From Thuidium tamariscinum (Eukaryota > Streptophyta > Bryopsida > Hypnales > Thuidiaceae), in assembly GCA_947034885.2 (NCBI GenBank), contig OX344755.2, positions 23,753,052 to 23,817,051 on the forward strand: DNA of 64,000 nucleotides, written 5' to 3'. The notes beneath the pieces are model-generated. The model ran no database searches. It saw only the letters and a program-made list of their open reading frames with translations, and was not told where the DNA came from. Of this stretch, positions 35,701 to 47,573 are shown piece after piece (position 1 is the stretch's first letter; every line of letters starts with the position of its first letter). The position numbers and the translations under genes are program-made.

Positions 35701-36023
35701 TCAACATTGCTTGGGGCACCAACTAATGGTGCCTCATACATTTCTTCAAAGCTCATGGCTTTAGGAACCGCCCCACCACATGTTAAAAACTTGTTCTTCA
35801 CAGTCCTAGGGATTTTAGGACAACGCTCTGATGTTGTCGATCCACCATATCCAAAGTGACTAAATGCCCTCTTCCGTACAAATACTTTGCTCCATCCACA
35901 AAATAGACATTTTCGAGGATAATTCGAATTATCGTCAGGTGTACATGGTATGAGCCAAGGATCCCAATCTTTTGTGGCCCTCCGTGTATCGCTTGCTCCC
36001 TGCCCCCCACCAGGGCCAACCAT
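32784..36023 (-). pseudogene. hAT-family transposase with one in-frame ochre stop
   Basis: Two minus-strand segments, 36023-35013 (336 aa) and 34982-32784 (732 aa), lie in the same frame and are separated only by TAA at 35013-35015 within HMYK-stop-GCAAHILDLLLEDW. The N-terminus has a BED-type finger (KCLFCGW...HFGYGG...RCP). The middle is a DUF659/RNase H-like region with TDGWSD and MCTDNAPVMTG catalytic-type aspartates. The C-terminus has the hAT dimerisation signature (WWNRVGG...STSSCERNWSMYSFVHSKVRNRLT). A long acidic and proline-rich tail of about 350 residues follows, unusual for the family. The stop is consistent with a former CAA codon. A TATA-like box and a CpG-rich motif cluster lie just upstream. 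Transposon ends were not found. Confidence 0.85.
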
Positions 36024-36247
36024 AGTGCAAATCTAAAAGTGATCTTGGTGCCAAAACACTGGATCAATAAAGTAAATAGTGTAAAAGATGTAATGACAAA
36101 GCTACCCACTTTGAGTGATTTTAAAAACCTCTCAAAGCAAGGTAGTTGTCCTCCGTTGAATCCAAACGTCCGCAGGAAGCTTCTTTCGAAGGTTCAAGTC
36201 AAGAGTCTAATCACCAGAGCAAGATGAGAAACTATTGCTTCCCCCAA

Positions 36248-36256
36248 CATATATAG
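36248..36256 (-). promoter_or_regulatory. TATA-like box of the hAT transposase
   Basis: On the minus strand, GGCACTATATATGTTGGG lies about 225 bp upstream of the ATG at 36023 and about 15 bp downstream of the start of the CpG-rich cluster. Position and motif only. Confidence 0.45.
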
Positions 36257-36269
36257 TGCCTCATTCCAT

Positions 36270-36545
36270 TTACCCGCGGTCGCCCCACACGAGACTGCGG
36301 GTGAAGGGGCAAACTCTAGAATTTGGAGGGGCGACCGCGGCTAATTTCGCGACCGCGGGTCCACTGGTGAGGCGACCGCGCGTTCAGGGGGGCGACAGCG
36401 GGTCCAAAGGTAAGGCGACCTCGGGTCTGGAGGGCGACAGCAGGTCTGGAAGGCGACCTCGCCTAGGTTTGGAGGGCGACCGCAGGTCCACAAGCATGGC
36501 GACCGCGGGTCCAGAGGTAGGGCGACCGCGCATGCCAAATCCGAG
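36270..36545. repeat. CpG-rich GCGAC(C/T/A)GCGGGT motif cluster upstream of the hAT gene
   Basis: About a dozen variants of GCGACCGCGGGTC (GCGACAGCGGGTC, GCGACCTCGGGTC, GCGACCGCGCG) are spaced 15-35 bp apart, with Latin-square-like change at positions 6-8. It lies 5' of the minus-strand hAT gene, so the transcribed strand carries ACCCGCGGTCGC. Confidence 0.85.
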
Positions 36546-36599
36546 TTGGAGGGTTTCCAAGGTTTCCGCGCGTCAGGCCCTTGGACTTGTTTGGAATTT

Positions 36600-37165
36600 C
36601 TGCTAAAGTCAACAAAAAGACTACTTCATTATGAGCTTCATCAATTTCTTGAGAAATGTAATTGTACAAATTCAAATTAGACATACTAGACATCAATTAG
36701 AAAAATCCAACACATCATCATCACTTTTGGATTGAAAGATTATAATGTTTGCTCATGAGGGTGTAAAAATTGTAAAAGTGAGTTTAAGTCTTTTAATTGT
36801 CTTTTCCCAAGTCAAATCCTAAAAAATTTTGAGGAAAAAAATTAACTAGAATATCCTAAAATGTATAACCCTAATCAAGTTTTGGCTCAATAAAATGTAT
36901 TGGACTATTCTTTTAAATGAATTTCTAATGTAATTTTATATCCAAGATCTAGTATATGCAAGTATCATTTCGATGGATACCCTAGCAGAATATCTTAGAT
37001 AGAAAAATTATAGTCTATTATTTTCAATATAAGCTTAAAGCATACTTCAAAAATCAAAAACTTTCTCCCAAAATGTAGTCCAGTAAAAATAGCAACTTGG
37101 TTAGGTTTTATTTAACTTCAAGATTTTGGAAACTCCAAATTAGTGTACCCTTGTCTTATAGGGGT
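36600..37165. repeat. Fragment of the 640-bp TTAA-flanked repeat family
   Basis: It shares blocks such as TTGGATTGAAAGATTATAAT, GAGGGTGTAAAAATTG and, near its end, AATAGCAACTTGGTTAGGTT with the family member at 47574-48216. It ends at a TTAA (about 37163-37166) that also opens the next copy. Confidence 0.6.
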
Positions 37166-37640
37166 TAACCATACATGACCAAGACTTTTTTTAATCTTCT
37201 TGGAATTTGTTCTAAATTGAAGAAAAAATGAACATTTTTATAAGCCTTATCAAACTCTTGTTCAATGTTACAATAACAATTCAAACAAGATATGTTAAAC
37301 ATTACTTAGAAAAATAAAACACAATAATATCACTTATTGATTGAAAGATTATAATGTTTTATTGTGGAGGTGTTAAAATTCCAAAAGCCTGTCAAACTCT
37401 TTGAATCTTCTTTTTACTTGAGAAATCTAAGAATTTAGTCTCCAAAATATTTGGGGTTAAAGTGCCTAACATGCCTAACATCAATCAATTCCAATATTCT
37501 CAAAATACACTCTACAATTTATTTAAACGAATTTCCAACAATCTCATACAAAACAAATTATTTCTTATTTCATTAAGGGTCAATCCAGCTACTGAAGTGA
37601 TAGATTTGTTACGACTTCTTCAAATTTGAGGATAAAGTTC
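37166..37640. repeat. Second, adjacent copy of the 640-bp repeat family (truncated)
   Basis: It starts TTAACCATACATGACCAAGA, matching the TTAACCCTTGAATGCCTAAG end of the copy at 47574-48216 (other strand), then shares GATTGAAAGATTATAATGTT. It loses similarity near 37640. 37641-38690 shows nothing recognisable. Confidence 0.55.
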
Positions 37641-38689
37641 AAGTGATGTATTGTTTTAAATATTTAATAATTGGATATTTAAACACATGTGTCTCATTTA
37701 ATACTTGCTTAGAACTATTTAAGAATCAAAATGAATTTACTATCTTCTAGTCTATTTTGTATTATTAAATTGATCTATAATTCATCACTATACAAAAAAC
37801 AATTGTCCTATACAAACACTTTGGAGATAGAAACAATTATTACACTATTGTATCATGTACAATACAATTTTTTCTTTGGTACATTAGTCATCAATGACAT
37901 CAAATCAACAAGCAACTGTATGTGTTCTCCATTATTGGAATTCTTCCCCAATTTTGAAATTGACATTCAATTTCTTTACAATTTAGAGTCACCTTTTCCT
38001 AAAAGGCTCCACATTCATTATTTGGCTTTTCTTTTTTTATTGATAATGAATGAATTAATTTATTTTTTAATAGATGAGATGTAAATGAAATTTCATAATA
38101 CAATTGTTACATGGACACGTTATCGAGGTACTACTAATCATAAGCAATTTTATCTTTTTTATTTGGAGAACCTCTACATGTAGTCATCTACTATCTATTT
38201 CCATGTACAAATTTTACATATGTAGATTTTATTATTCTAACAAAATTTGGATTTTCAAATAAGCTAACATAATTTGGATTTTTTTTCAAAAATATTGTGT
38301 ATTTCACGCTCATTCAATAGAGCCCCACATTTCCACAAAGGTACCTATAGAAACTAGAAAGTCAAGAAAGCAATGACACAATTACAGAGAATGTTCAATG
38401 AAAAATCACAATCTATCATTTTTAATATCAAAATTTTTTATGCTTCAAGTGAATTTGGAAAAATAAATATTTGAAAATTCTAAATTCTAAAAAAAGCAAT
38501 ATTATAAGGTTAGATTATTCCTCCAATTTTTTGAAACACCACATTTTTTTAGCTTTGGCATTCATTGCTTCAAAAATATTTGATTAGCTCCCAAGTGGGT
38601 AAAAAAATCCTTGAATTCCTAATGAAAGCTTTTGTTGAAAATCTACAAAGATTTTAAAACTACAATGAGTAGTAAACAAATTGATATAA

Positions 38690-39260
38690 TTTATCCATTT
38701 TTTGGAAGATATAACCAAATAAATTTAAAGCACACATGTTACAAAGAACTTCGGAAAAACAATATCACTTATGGATTAAAAGATTATAATATTTGATTTT
38801 ATAAAAGTAGCAAAAACAATTTGAAGGGTTCTAATTCTCTTTTCAAATGTGAAATCTCAAATCTCAAATTGGTTGCCAAAATAAATGCAGTGCAGAGGCC
38901 CTACATACATCATTCTAATCTATTTTTGTTTCTTAGGAATGTATTCTTCTGTATTCTCAAATCGATTTCTAATAGGATTTTTCCTACACGATGTATTGTA
39001 TGTTTGTATTTTATTGATAACTCATGTCCAATAGCTCTAAACATTGTAAAAGACCCTGATTGCAGTGGACCCCCTTGTAAGGTATCTTGAATAGAAAAAT
39101 CATAATCAATCTTTTCCAAATTTATTTAATTGAAGCTAAAAGTTGACTTCAAAAAGAAATTTTCAGAAATATAATGTATTGAAAATAGCAACTTCGTTAG
39201 GTTTTGTTCAACTTCAAAGTTTGACAAACATTGGATTTTTGTAGCTTGGACATTTCATAT
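38690..39260. repeat. Fragment of the 640-bp repeat family
   Basis: Shares ATATCACTTATGGATTAAAA, the CATCATTCTAATC...TTTGTTT block and AATAGCAACTTCGTTAGG with other members. The short ORF pairs here are not genes. 39261-39796 is AT-rich with nothing recognised. Confidence 0.55.
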
Positions 39261-39796
39261 TCAAGAAGTATTAGAAACTTTTAAATGTCCTATTTTTTAT
39301 TCTACAAGGGCCTCTAAACCCTTTGTGGCCATGTAGTCTATATATGATGAATATAATGGTAATCAATTGAAAAACAAATGATTCATGCTATTAAATGCAA
39401 AGTCAATCAATTAGAATGATAGTCTGTATTTTATAAGTAACAATATATCACATTTCATATTTTTCATTAATATTTTAGCATTTATAAGGTTAAATACAAG
39501 TTGATCAAAAAAATCCAACGTTCATCCTATTATAAAGGCATTCAAAGATTGTTACATTACACAGGAAAAAAAGTCTTCTTGACCTTGCATTTCTAACACT
39601 CAATGCTTGGTGAAAAACCCAATCAATCTAAGTATCTAACTAAATCAAAGTTTAAAAAAAATCATATCATATGATTTTATTTCATTTAATTCCTATGGCC
39701 TTCAATCAAAAATTTTGAATATGTGATTATTAATTGTAATTCATTTGCAAGGCTACATATTGTATGTAAGGAACATCCACACTATCACCTTTTGTA

Positions 39797-40727
39797 TTAA
39801 CCCCTAAAGGACTAAAGTCCCCTCGGGGGACCCTTGGAATTTTGGGCAGGCTTTTGTGACTTGATTTTTGCTATGATTTTTTTAAACTTCTTTCGAAGAT
39901 AGGAAATCAGATTAGCTTTCTAAAAATATAATCTTTATTTCAATTGGTGCTTCGAAGCAAAACTTATGCCATTCCAAGTCCAAACAACAGTTCACTAAGC
40001 CCAAAAAAAACACAATAAACATTGTTTTTAATTTTTAATTTTTTCTCTCTAAGATTATATTGTTTTTCTACATTTGAAGCTTTGGTTGATTTAATTTGGA
40101 CTAATAATGAGAAATTTATGGTCTTGTGGACAATCTTGTATTTCGGGCAATCTAAGCACCTTCTTCACAAAATAACTTATAGAATGTATTTTTGAATACA
40201 ATTTTCCAAATTTTCCTAATTTTAATTTTTGATTGAGTTCAAGATGTTTGCAAGAACAAGCTCACCGTTGAGATCATAGTTTTCCAATTACATCTTAAAG
40301 TTATTAAGCACTTACTGTTTTATTCAATCTTGGACCTACTTTTGCTTCACAATTTTTTAATGAATAAAAATCAAGTATTTTTTCTTTTTAAAAAATTTCC
40401 CTAATCCTCAACTCAAATATTCAATATAAAAAATTTCAACTTCATACTCCATATTGCAAAAAAATTGTACAAATGGTAATCAAAGTCATCTGAAATTGTA
40501 AGTAGAGTTCAAAAAAACTTATTTGGACAATTTTGAATGCTAATATCTTCCAATTTGTGCAGTCAAACTTCATGAACTTTTTACCACATGATCTCAGACA
40601 AGTAATTTACAAGATCCTATAGTTAGATTTTAATTTTTTTTTAAATTGTTTTCTTGGGAGGAAGTAGCAAACATGGCAGTTTTGAGTGGTTTCAAGCCAC
40701 AAAATGCCTCAGTCCTTTGGGGATTAA
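39797..40727. mobile_element. piggyBac-like MITE, 930-bp family, copy 1 (reversed)
   Basis: It is bounded by TTAA at 39797-39800 and 40724-40727. The left end is CCCCTAAAGGACTAAAGTCC followed by CCTCGGGGGAC; the right end on the other strand is CCCCAAAGGACTGAGGC. Internal sequence matches copies 2 and 3 in reverse orientation, for example GATCATGTGGTAAAAAGTTC then ATGAAGTTTGAC. It has no coding capacity. Confidence 0.85.
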
Positions 40728-41243
40728 TAGACATCCCATTCAAGAACAATAATAGGATCATTGACATGTCAATGAATACTGTGAGAGTGTCACATATAAC
40801 CAAACTTTGAAGAGATGGATGTTTACATTTGTTAAATTCATTTTTTCTATGTAATAAGACCATCACATTCAAATTTACAAACAAATCACCATGTGATGTG
40901 CAAAAAGTGATTGTATTAGAGAAAAAACTTTGATACGGAAATTAGAATGGAATTATCCCAATATACAAATGTAAACACATGTATTCCAAAGCATTCTTGG
41001 AGATGCAATTCTAAACCAATGTTGTGCATAGAAATAATTCCTATCTCCTACATATCCATGCAATGAATTTTTGAAATTGCTCACCAATTACTTGCAATCA
41101 ATCATGCCTTTAGCAAATTTGAAAACTTTGAGTTAAACAATTCATCACAACATCAACAATGTATAAACCGAAAGGTATCAAATATAGACATATGTAATTA
41201 CAAAAATATGTTGTGGTTCTCAAAATGCTCAAAAACTACCATG
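40728..41243. other. AT-rich spacer
   Basis: Nothing recognisable; presumably the 3' flank of the coiled-coil ORF on the minus strand. Confidence 0.4.
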
Positions 41244-42707
41244 TCACTCAACATTTTTTTTGCCCTTCTCTTCTCTCTTCTGCCTCTTAGCTAATATTTG
41301 GGACCAAGCCACCTTCTGTTCACTCTTGAGCTTGGATAGAATGTCATGTTTGCACCACTCTCCACGTAACCAAGCTGTCTTAGTTGCTTTCTACATCTCC
41401 AGGACTGTCTTTTGCTTATCCACTTTCTCTTGCAACTCATTTTCCACTTTAAGAGAAGCAGCTAATTTCTTCTTCAATTCCTCTACTTCCAAGGGGGTCA
41501 TCTCATGTTGTGTACAAAAGTCTCCCCAACCGTACATGTCAACAACACGGTCAAGTGGGGCTTTGTCCGTGATCTCACAAAGGTGTGTCAACCTCAATTG
41601 TGCCTCTTCAAGACCTCTTTTCTCACGGTCACAATTATCATGTTCTTTTTTGGAGTCCTCCATGGCTTTTGCAAGTCTTTCCTTTGTAATTGGGTTATCG
41701 ACCCTAGAACTAGAAGCTCCATCTTGAGAACTATAGAAGCTAAGATAAAATGCTTCCAAGTTCTTCATCTCCTCATGTTGCTTTGACAATTGGATTCGAG
41801 CAGTTTCAATTTGGGCTAGAAGGGTTGGAACCCCATCATCCAAATCTTCCAAAGCCTCGTCCTGTAGAGTCTTTAACTCTTTTTGCTTCTCTTCCAAGTC
41901 TTGAAGAAGTAGCTCGAGATGATCTTTGTGAATCTCTTTCAGGTCTTCATAATCTACATCTTCAAGCTTTTCTTCAATGCCCGACATTTGTTCCACATCA
42001 AGCTTTTCTTCAATCCCCGACATTTGTTCCACTTCAAGCTTTTCTTCAATGCCCGACATTTGTTCCACATCAAGCAATGGCATTTGAAGAGGCGCCACCA
42101 CTTCTTCCAATTTTGTAGGTGGCTCTTCCATCTTGGCCATATCCAATAATTCATTCAATGGTTCATTCTCTTCATCCGAACTCGCGTGATGTGACCACTG
42201 ATACTCATCATTAGGCACTACATTCTTGATGAAAAGATTTTTTCCTAGCCCTGCTCTTGGATTGGGGGAGGGACCCGCTCTAGGAATGTCTTTGGTTGTT
42301 GGAATGGTGGCCATCTTCGATCCCTTGATGGTCCTCCAATCCACCGTTCTTCCGAGGATGACCTCCGCATACACCATCTCACACAGGTACAATTGAACTT
42401 CATTTCTCGGCACGGTCTGTGTGTTGTGCAAGTACCGATAAACTTCAATACATCGTTGCACAAATGCGTCATGAGTGCATGAATGAAGGTTTGCCACATT
42501 CGATTGCACATGAATCTTGTGCCGATAATGATGGAAAAGCTTGTCGATGTGGCACCATTGAAAGAATCCCTTACAAGTGGTCGCGGTCCAATCACCTTGA
42601 ATTCTATCCCAACCTGGATAAGCCATCGCATTAGGATCAAGAAGGATGTGGCGTTGCCTTCTTTGTTTTTTTCCTTTGGCCTTCACCTTCTTCTTCTTGG
42701 CATCCAT
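41244..42707 (-). pseudogene. Coiled-coil protein of the WCHIDKLF family, one amber stop near the end
   Basis: The minus-strand ORF starts MDAKKKK at 42707. A basic N-terminus leads into WCHIDKLFHHYRHKIH, a CTHDAFVQRC box and VQLYLCEMVYAEVILGRT followed by VDW. A charged linker contains three exact 12-residue repeats (VEQMSGIEEKLE/D; 36-bp DNA repeats at about 41966-42075). The rest is coiled coil. The frame meets TAG at 41391 but stays open for another 48 codons (KATKTAWLRGEWCKHDILS and on) to TGA at 41244, so the TAG looks like a premature stop in a protein of about 487 aa. It is clearly paralogous to the ORF at 60019-61499 and shares upstream DNA with it. No enzymatic motif is visible; probably an element-encoded or captured structural protein. 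Confidence 0.75.
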
Positions 42708-42827
42708 TGAACTGTAATCTTCAATGGGTATTTAAAAATACCTCAATGTATGACGGGTTGCACGAGACACTAGCTTAGAGCACAAAGTGGAGAGGAATTA
42801 ACCCCTGAAAACTGAACCAGTTGTTGA

Positions 42828-42869
42828 ACATGCAGTCAGCCACTTCGCGGTGGGTAACAGATAGTGCAC
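42828..42869 (-). promoter_or_regulatory. Shared upstream block, copy at the 41-kb ORF
   Basis: Read on the gene strand: CACTATCTGTTACCCACC, a short variable part, then GTGGCTGACTGCATGTTC. It is conserved at 54985-55026 and 59693-59735, always between a CpG-rich cluster and an ORF. It ends about 120 bp before the ATG. It could be core promoter or first-exon sequence. Confidence 0.7.
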
Positions 42870-42894
42870 AAAGCGAAAATGGCGAATGCGGGTG

Positions 42895-43130
42895 GGGGTG
42901 ACTGCTTATGCACCCGAAGTCGCACAGGGGCGAGTGTGGGTACAGGGAGAGGCGACCTCGGGTAGGGGGCGACTGCACGTGGGGCGACCGCGCGTCAGGC
43001 GACTGCGGGTTGGGCGGGAAGTTCAAACTCCCCTCCTCCAGCGACCGCGCGTCAGGCGACCGCGGGTCGGGCGGGAAGTTCAAACTCCCCTCCTCCAGCA
43101 ACCGCGCGTGGGGCGACCGCGCCTCCTGGT
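42895..43130. repeat. CpG-rich GCGAC motif cluster, 42.9 kb
   Basis: It has about nine GCGACCGCGGGT-type units, including a duplicated segment GGGCGGGAAGTTCAAACTCC followed by CCTCCTCCAGC (near 43013-43045 and 43068-43100). Its far edge (GGTAAGAAAATT, then CCCCCCAAAAATTATTTGGC) is shared with the cluster at 48.6-49.2 kb, as part of a larger duplication. Confidence 0.85.
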
Positions 43131-43312
43131 AAGAAAATTAAGGGTTTTGAAATTGCCCCCCAAAAATTATTTGGCCACCTAAAATTTTTGAGGCAGTTGG
43201 CTGGATCCAGCAAAGAGTCTTGAAGATATTGACATGTAAATGCCCAAATCATTTCTTAAATTGTTTGAGAAAAATAGTTTTTGTTCAACAATAAACCAAT
43301 CCTTTCATAAGC
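43131..43312. repeat. Left flank of duplicated segment (empty site for the 837-bp element)
   Basis: TTATTTGGCCACCTAAAA, GGCTGGATCCA and TTGAAGATATTGACATGTAA match 49250-49340 joined directly to 50172. The TTGA at 43229-43232 corresponds to the TTAA target where the 837-bp element sits in the other copy. Confidence 0.75.
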
Positions 43313-44242
43313 TTAACCCCTAAAGGGCCAAGGCCTTTTTTCTGTCAAAAACCTCTCAAAACTGCCATTTCTATTGCATTCATCCAAGAAAACAAAAAAT
43401 ATATTTATTTAAGAATCTAACCGTAGGATCTTGTACTTGACTTGATTGATATGAAGTGGTAAAAATTTCATGAAGTTTGACCGTACAGATTGGAAGATAT
43501 GAGCATTCAAAGTTGGAAATACAAGTTTTTTTGAACTGTGGTTTGCAATTTCGGATGACTTTGACTGGAATTGGTATCAAAAGACTACACTATAGACTTT
43601 GAATTTATAATTTTTTGTGTTAAGAAATTGAGTTGAGAGTCTAGGAAAAAAATTTCACACAAAAAACACTTGATTTTCATTCTTTAAAAAATTGTTAAGT
43701 AGATGTAGGTCCAAGATTGAAAGAAAAACTAAATGGTTAATAACTCTAAGATGGGATTGAAATACAATAATCCCAATGGTGAGATTGTTCTAGAAAGTAA
43801 ACATAACCTTGTCCAAATTTTTATTTTTTTAAATTGTAAAAATTGCATTCTAAAATGAATCCTATAAGTTATTTTTTCAAGAAATTATTTAGATTGCCCG
43901 AAAAACAAGATTGTCCATAACTTTCTCATTATAAGTCCAAATAGAGTGAATCAAAGCTTCACATGTAGGCAAAAATATGTTATTTTAGAAAAAAAAAAAT
44001 TTAATTAAATTTTGACTTTTTGCAAAAAGAAATTTTTGCCCGCCGAATGAAAATTTGGTCTTTTTGTGGTATAACTTTTGCTCCCGGTCACCAATTGAAA
44101 TAAAAATTACATTCCCATGAAGGTACTTAATTTTCCTATCTTTTGAGAAAGTTTCAAAAAGATTCATTAAAAATTGAGGTCTATGGAACCTGCCCAAACT
44201 CCAAATTGTCCCCCGAGGGGACAATGGTCCTTTAGGGGTTAA
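43313..44242. mobile_element. piggyBac-like MITE, 930-bp family, copy 2
   Basis: TTAA at both ends, left terminus CCCCTAAAGGGCCAAGGCC and right terminus GGTCCTTTAGGGG. It is 930 bp and in the same orientation as copy 3, with long internal identity (AACTGCCATTTCT, TTCATGAAGTTTGACCGTA, GAAGATATGAGCATTCAAAG). The pre-insertion sequence is visible at about 50241-50262, where AATCCTTTGGTAACCTTAAT is uninterrupted. Confidence 0.9.
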
Positions 44243-44815
44243 ATTATCCATTCTTTTCTATAAGTCATCCAACAAATTAAAAATAGACATGTCTTAGACC
44301 AACTAGGAAAAACATAATACACGATATCTCTTATAGATTGATAGATTTAAATGTTTCATGATAGAAGCATTCAAATTGCCAAATGAACTTCTCTTCTTTT
44401 CATCATGTTTTCCTAGGTCTAATCTAAAGAAGTAGTTAGTGGAAAAAAAAGGCAGAGGGTTTCATATACATAATTCTAATCAATTTTTGCCTTCTCCGAA
44501 TCTTCTATGTACAAATTATAGAAAATAAATTTTCAGTTCATTTTTCCTTAAGCCTTTAATGTAATTACAAGTCATCTCCGTGATACCTACTTAAGGACTT
44601 AAAAAAGGCAAGATTGCAATAGACATCTTTACAGTAAATCTTCAACCCAAAAAACATAACCAATCATTTCCAGATCGGTATTGTGATGCTTAAACTAGAC
44701 ATCCTTTAGTAATTTTCTCATTAATATGAACTAGTAAAAATAGGAATTTCAATCAAATCTATTTTGCATTGCAATTGAGGAAAAATCAAATTTATGTGCC
44801 TCCGAATTCTACGGG
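44243..44815. repeat. Copy of the 640-bp repeat family between two piggyBac-like MITEs
   Basis: Its first 230 bp match 50764-50960 (TTTCTATAAGTCATCCAACA, AAACATAATACACGATAT). Later blocks match other members. Copy 3 of the 930-bp MITE is inserted at its end. Confidence 0.6.
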
Positions 44816-45745
44816 TTAACCCCTAAAGGACCACGGCCATTTTTCAACCCCAAACCACTCAAAACTGCCATTTCTGCTCCATTCATCCATGAAAAACAAA
44901 AAAACTAAATTTTTAGAATCTAACCATAGGATCTTGTACTTTACTTAACTAAGATCATGTGGTGAAAATTTCATGAAGTTTGACCGTATAGATAGGAAGA
45001 TATGAGCATTCAAAGTTGGAAAACAAAGTTTTCTTAAACTCTAGTTTGTAACTTCAAATGACTTTGTCCTCCATTTATGTAATTTTTTTGCACTACAGAC
45101 CTTGAATTAAAATTTTTTTTCTATTGATAAATTGAGCTAAGAGCTTAGGAAAAAAAATTCACAAAATAAAGATTTTTTTTTCATTCTTTAAAAAATTGTC
45201 AAGTAGATGTAGGTCCAAGATTGAAAGGAAAACTAAATTGCAAATATCTCATAGATGGAATTGAAACACAATAATCCCAATGGTGAGATTGTTCTAGCAA
45301 ACAAAATCAACCTTTTCCAACAATTTTTTTTGAAAAATTGTGAAAATTGCATTCACAAATGAATCCTATAAGTTATTTTTCAAGAAGATGCTTAGATTGC
45401 CCAAAAAACAAGATTGTTCATAACTTTCACATTACTAATCCAAATGGAATGAATCAAAGCTTCACTTGTAGACAAAAATAAAATCTATAAGAAAAAAAAA
45501 TTATTTTTTAATTTTGAAGTTTTTGTAGATTTTTTTTTCTGCCCGGCGACATGGAAATTATGTTTAAGATGGCATAACTTTTGCTCCTGGTCACCAATTG
45601 AAAAAATAATAATATTCCCACAGAGCTAATTAGTTTTTCTATCTTATGTGAAAATTTCAAGAAAATTCATTAAAAATTGAAGTCACAAATACCTGCCCGA
45701 ATTCTTAAAGTCCCCCGAGGGGACTCTTGGTCCTTTAGGGGTTAA
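44816..45745. mobile_element. piggyBac-like MITE, 930-bp family, copy 3
   Basis: TTAA at 44816-44819 and 45742-45745, left terminus CCCCTAAAGGACCACGGCC and right terminus TTGGTCCTTTAGGGG. It is 930 bp and non-coding. Inside the right end a CCCCCGAGGGGAC box is shared by all three copies. Confidence 0.9.
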
Positions 45746-47573
45746 AAGAATGAGAAACACATTCATGCCGCATTCCCTCCCCTAATTAGTCTTCATGTAA
45801 ATAAAAATCATGCCATGATGTTGTGGAGGGAAACATGAGAAAATATCCTTACCAATTCTTTGGGACCCCTTCACTAACAATGTTGGTCATTTATGTTGTG
45901 CTTAGTTGGATGGAATGTAAAATCAATATTACTAATATATTCTTAACAATAAAATTTGAGAAATCCATATCAAATATAAATCTTGGTTCAAAAATCTAAA
46001 ATTTCAAGAGTAGAAGCAAATTATAGTGTAGAAAATTACAAGGTAAATTAACTTTTGTACCACTCTATATTTTGAAATGTGCTTGTACATATTCAAATTC
46101 AAACTTCACTAATCTAAGGAGATCTTCTATATTTTAGGGAATAGTAGAAACTAAATTTCATAAGCTTCATTTATTGTTTTTTGTCAAAATCAAAAGAAAG
46201 TTTTCAAATTGTCAAAATCAAGTTCCATGAGAAAAAGAATTAAAAGTAATGAAATGCATTAGACAATGTACCATTTCTAGGGTTCAAAACAATCCCATAT
46301 AAACTTATTTATTTTTAAATGTCTTGAACTCAAATGAATAGTGTGGCTATATAGCGCTCGTCAATGAAGTTACATTGAAAATACTGTGTGAAGATCATCC
46401 ATTCTTCAATATATACAAAGTTCAGTTGATCATTTGAAGGACAAAAAATGTCCTCAACGTCCTTGAAGAATTAAAAATCTATTCAATACATGTAATATTT
46501 CTCATTCATACAAGTTTATAATAGGATCTTTTCAAATTTGCAACCATGTAAAGAAGTGAGGAGTTCTTCATTCTTTCTTCTTACAAATATCTTTCTTTTA
46601 ACCAATAGCAAAAAATAATCTTTATTAAGATCATGAAGTTCTTTTACATCTATGGTCATGGATGAATGTTTGAAAATGGATGCAAATCCACCTTTTCATC
46701 TAAAGTACATAAATTTATCTCAAGTAGAGCCTTCATGTTTGGAAATTTGATAACAATGAACGTAATTCATCCCTTGGGAAAAAAAAGAATTTATCATGAA
46801 AGATTATCTTTCAAAAAATATTTTTTATTTTCTAGAAAAAGTGAGTACAAATGTACAATTAATCACTATAATTTCATAACTATACTTTACTAAAATCTTA
46901 CTAAATGTCATCTTTGGAAACAAAGTGTAGTTTAAGTCTAAAATTCGATTTAGTCACCTAGCTAACTATAAGATCTCAAAGTAGATAGTATAGAAATTTG
47001 TAAATGAAAATTGTAAACTTTGAGGTTAGCCAAGGTAAATTTTTTAAAGATTTGAGGTTTAATTCCTAAAGGGATCAAGGGTTCATTCAAATTTTGAAAA
47101 TTATAATGATATACTATAAAATGAAATATAGGATAACAATTTAATCACATAATTCAATCAAAAGTGATTATCTACATAATATATCCCTATAGTTAGATAA
47201 TTGGTACACTATCACTATGATAGTATGACTTATTTTTCAATTAAATTTGAACCTTTAAAATCACTGTAAAATAAAGTACAAATAGAATAATTATAACTAT
47301 CTTCTTACAAGAATTTTCTTTACGTTCAATATAGTATGTTTAGATTGTAATTATTATTTATGATTTTTATTTTACTTATTTATTCACATCGTTTTGGAAT
47401 GGTAATTTCTTGAATTCAAAAGTTTGTTCACAATTTCAAACATACTTTATTTTCTTAAGTACAGAAGATTTGCAAGAGTATTTATGAAAATCTAAATTAA
47501 AAAAATGAAATAAAAACAACACAATAATCTACAAGTGTTTTGATGTCTGCAGAAATGAAGAATTGTGTGTTTT
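45746..47573. other. AT-rich DNA with no recognised feature
   Basis: No gene. A degenerate TTAATTCCTAAAGGGATCAA near 47052 looks like an eroded left end of a TTAA-type element. Confidence 0.4.
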
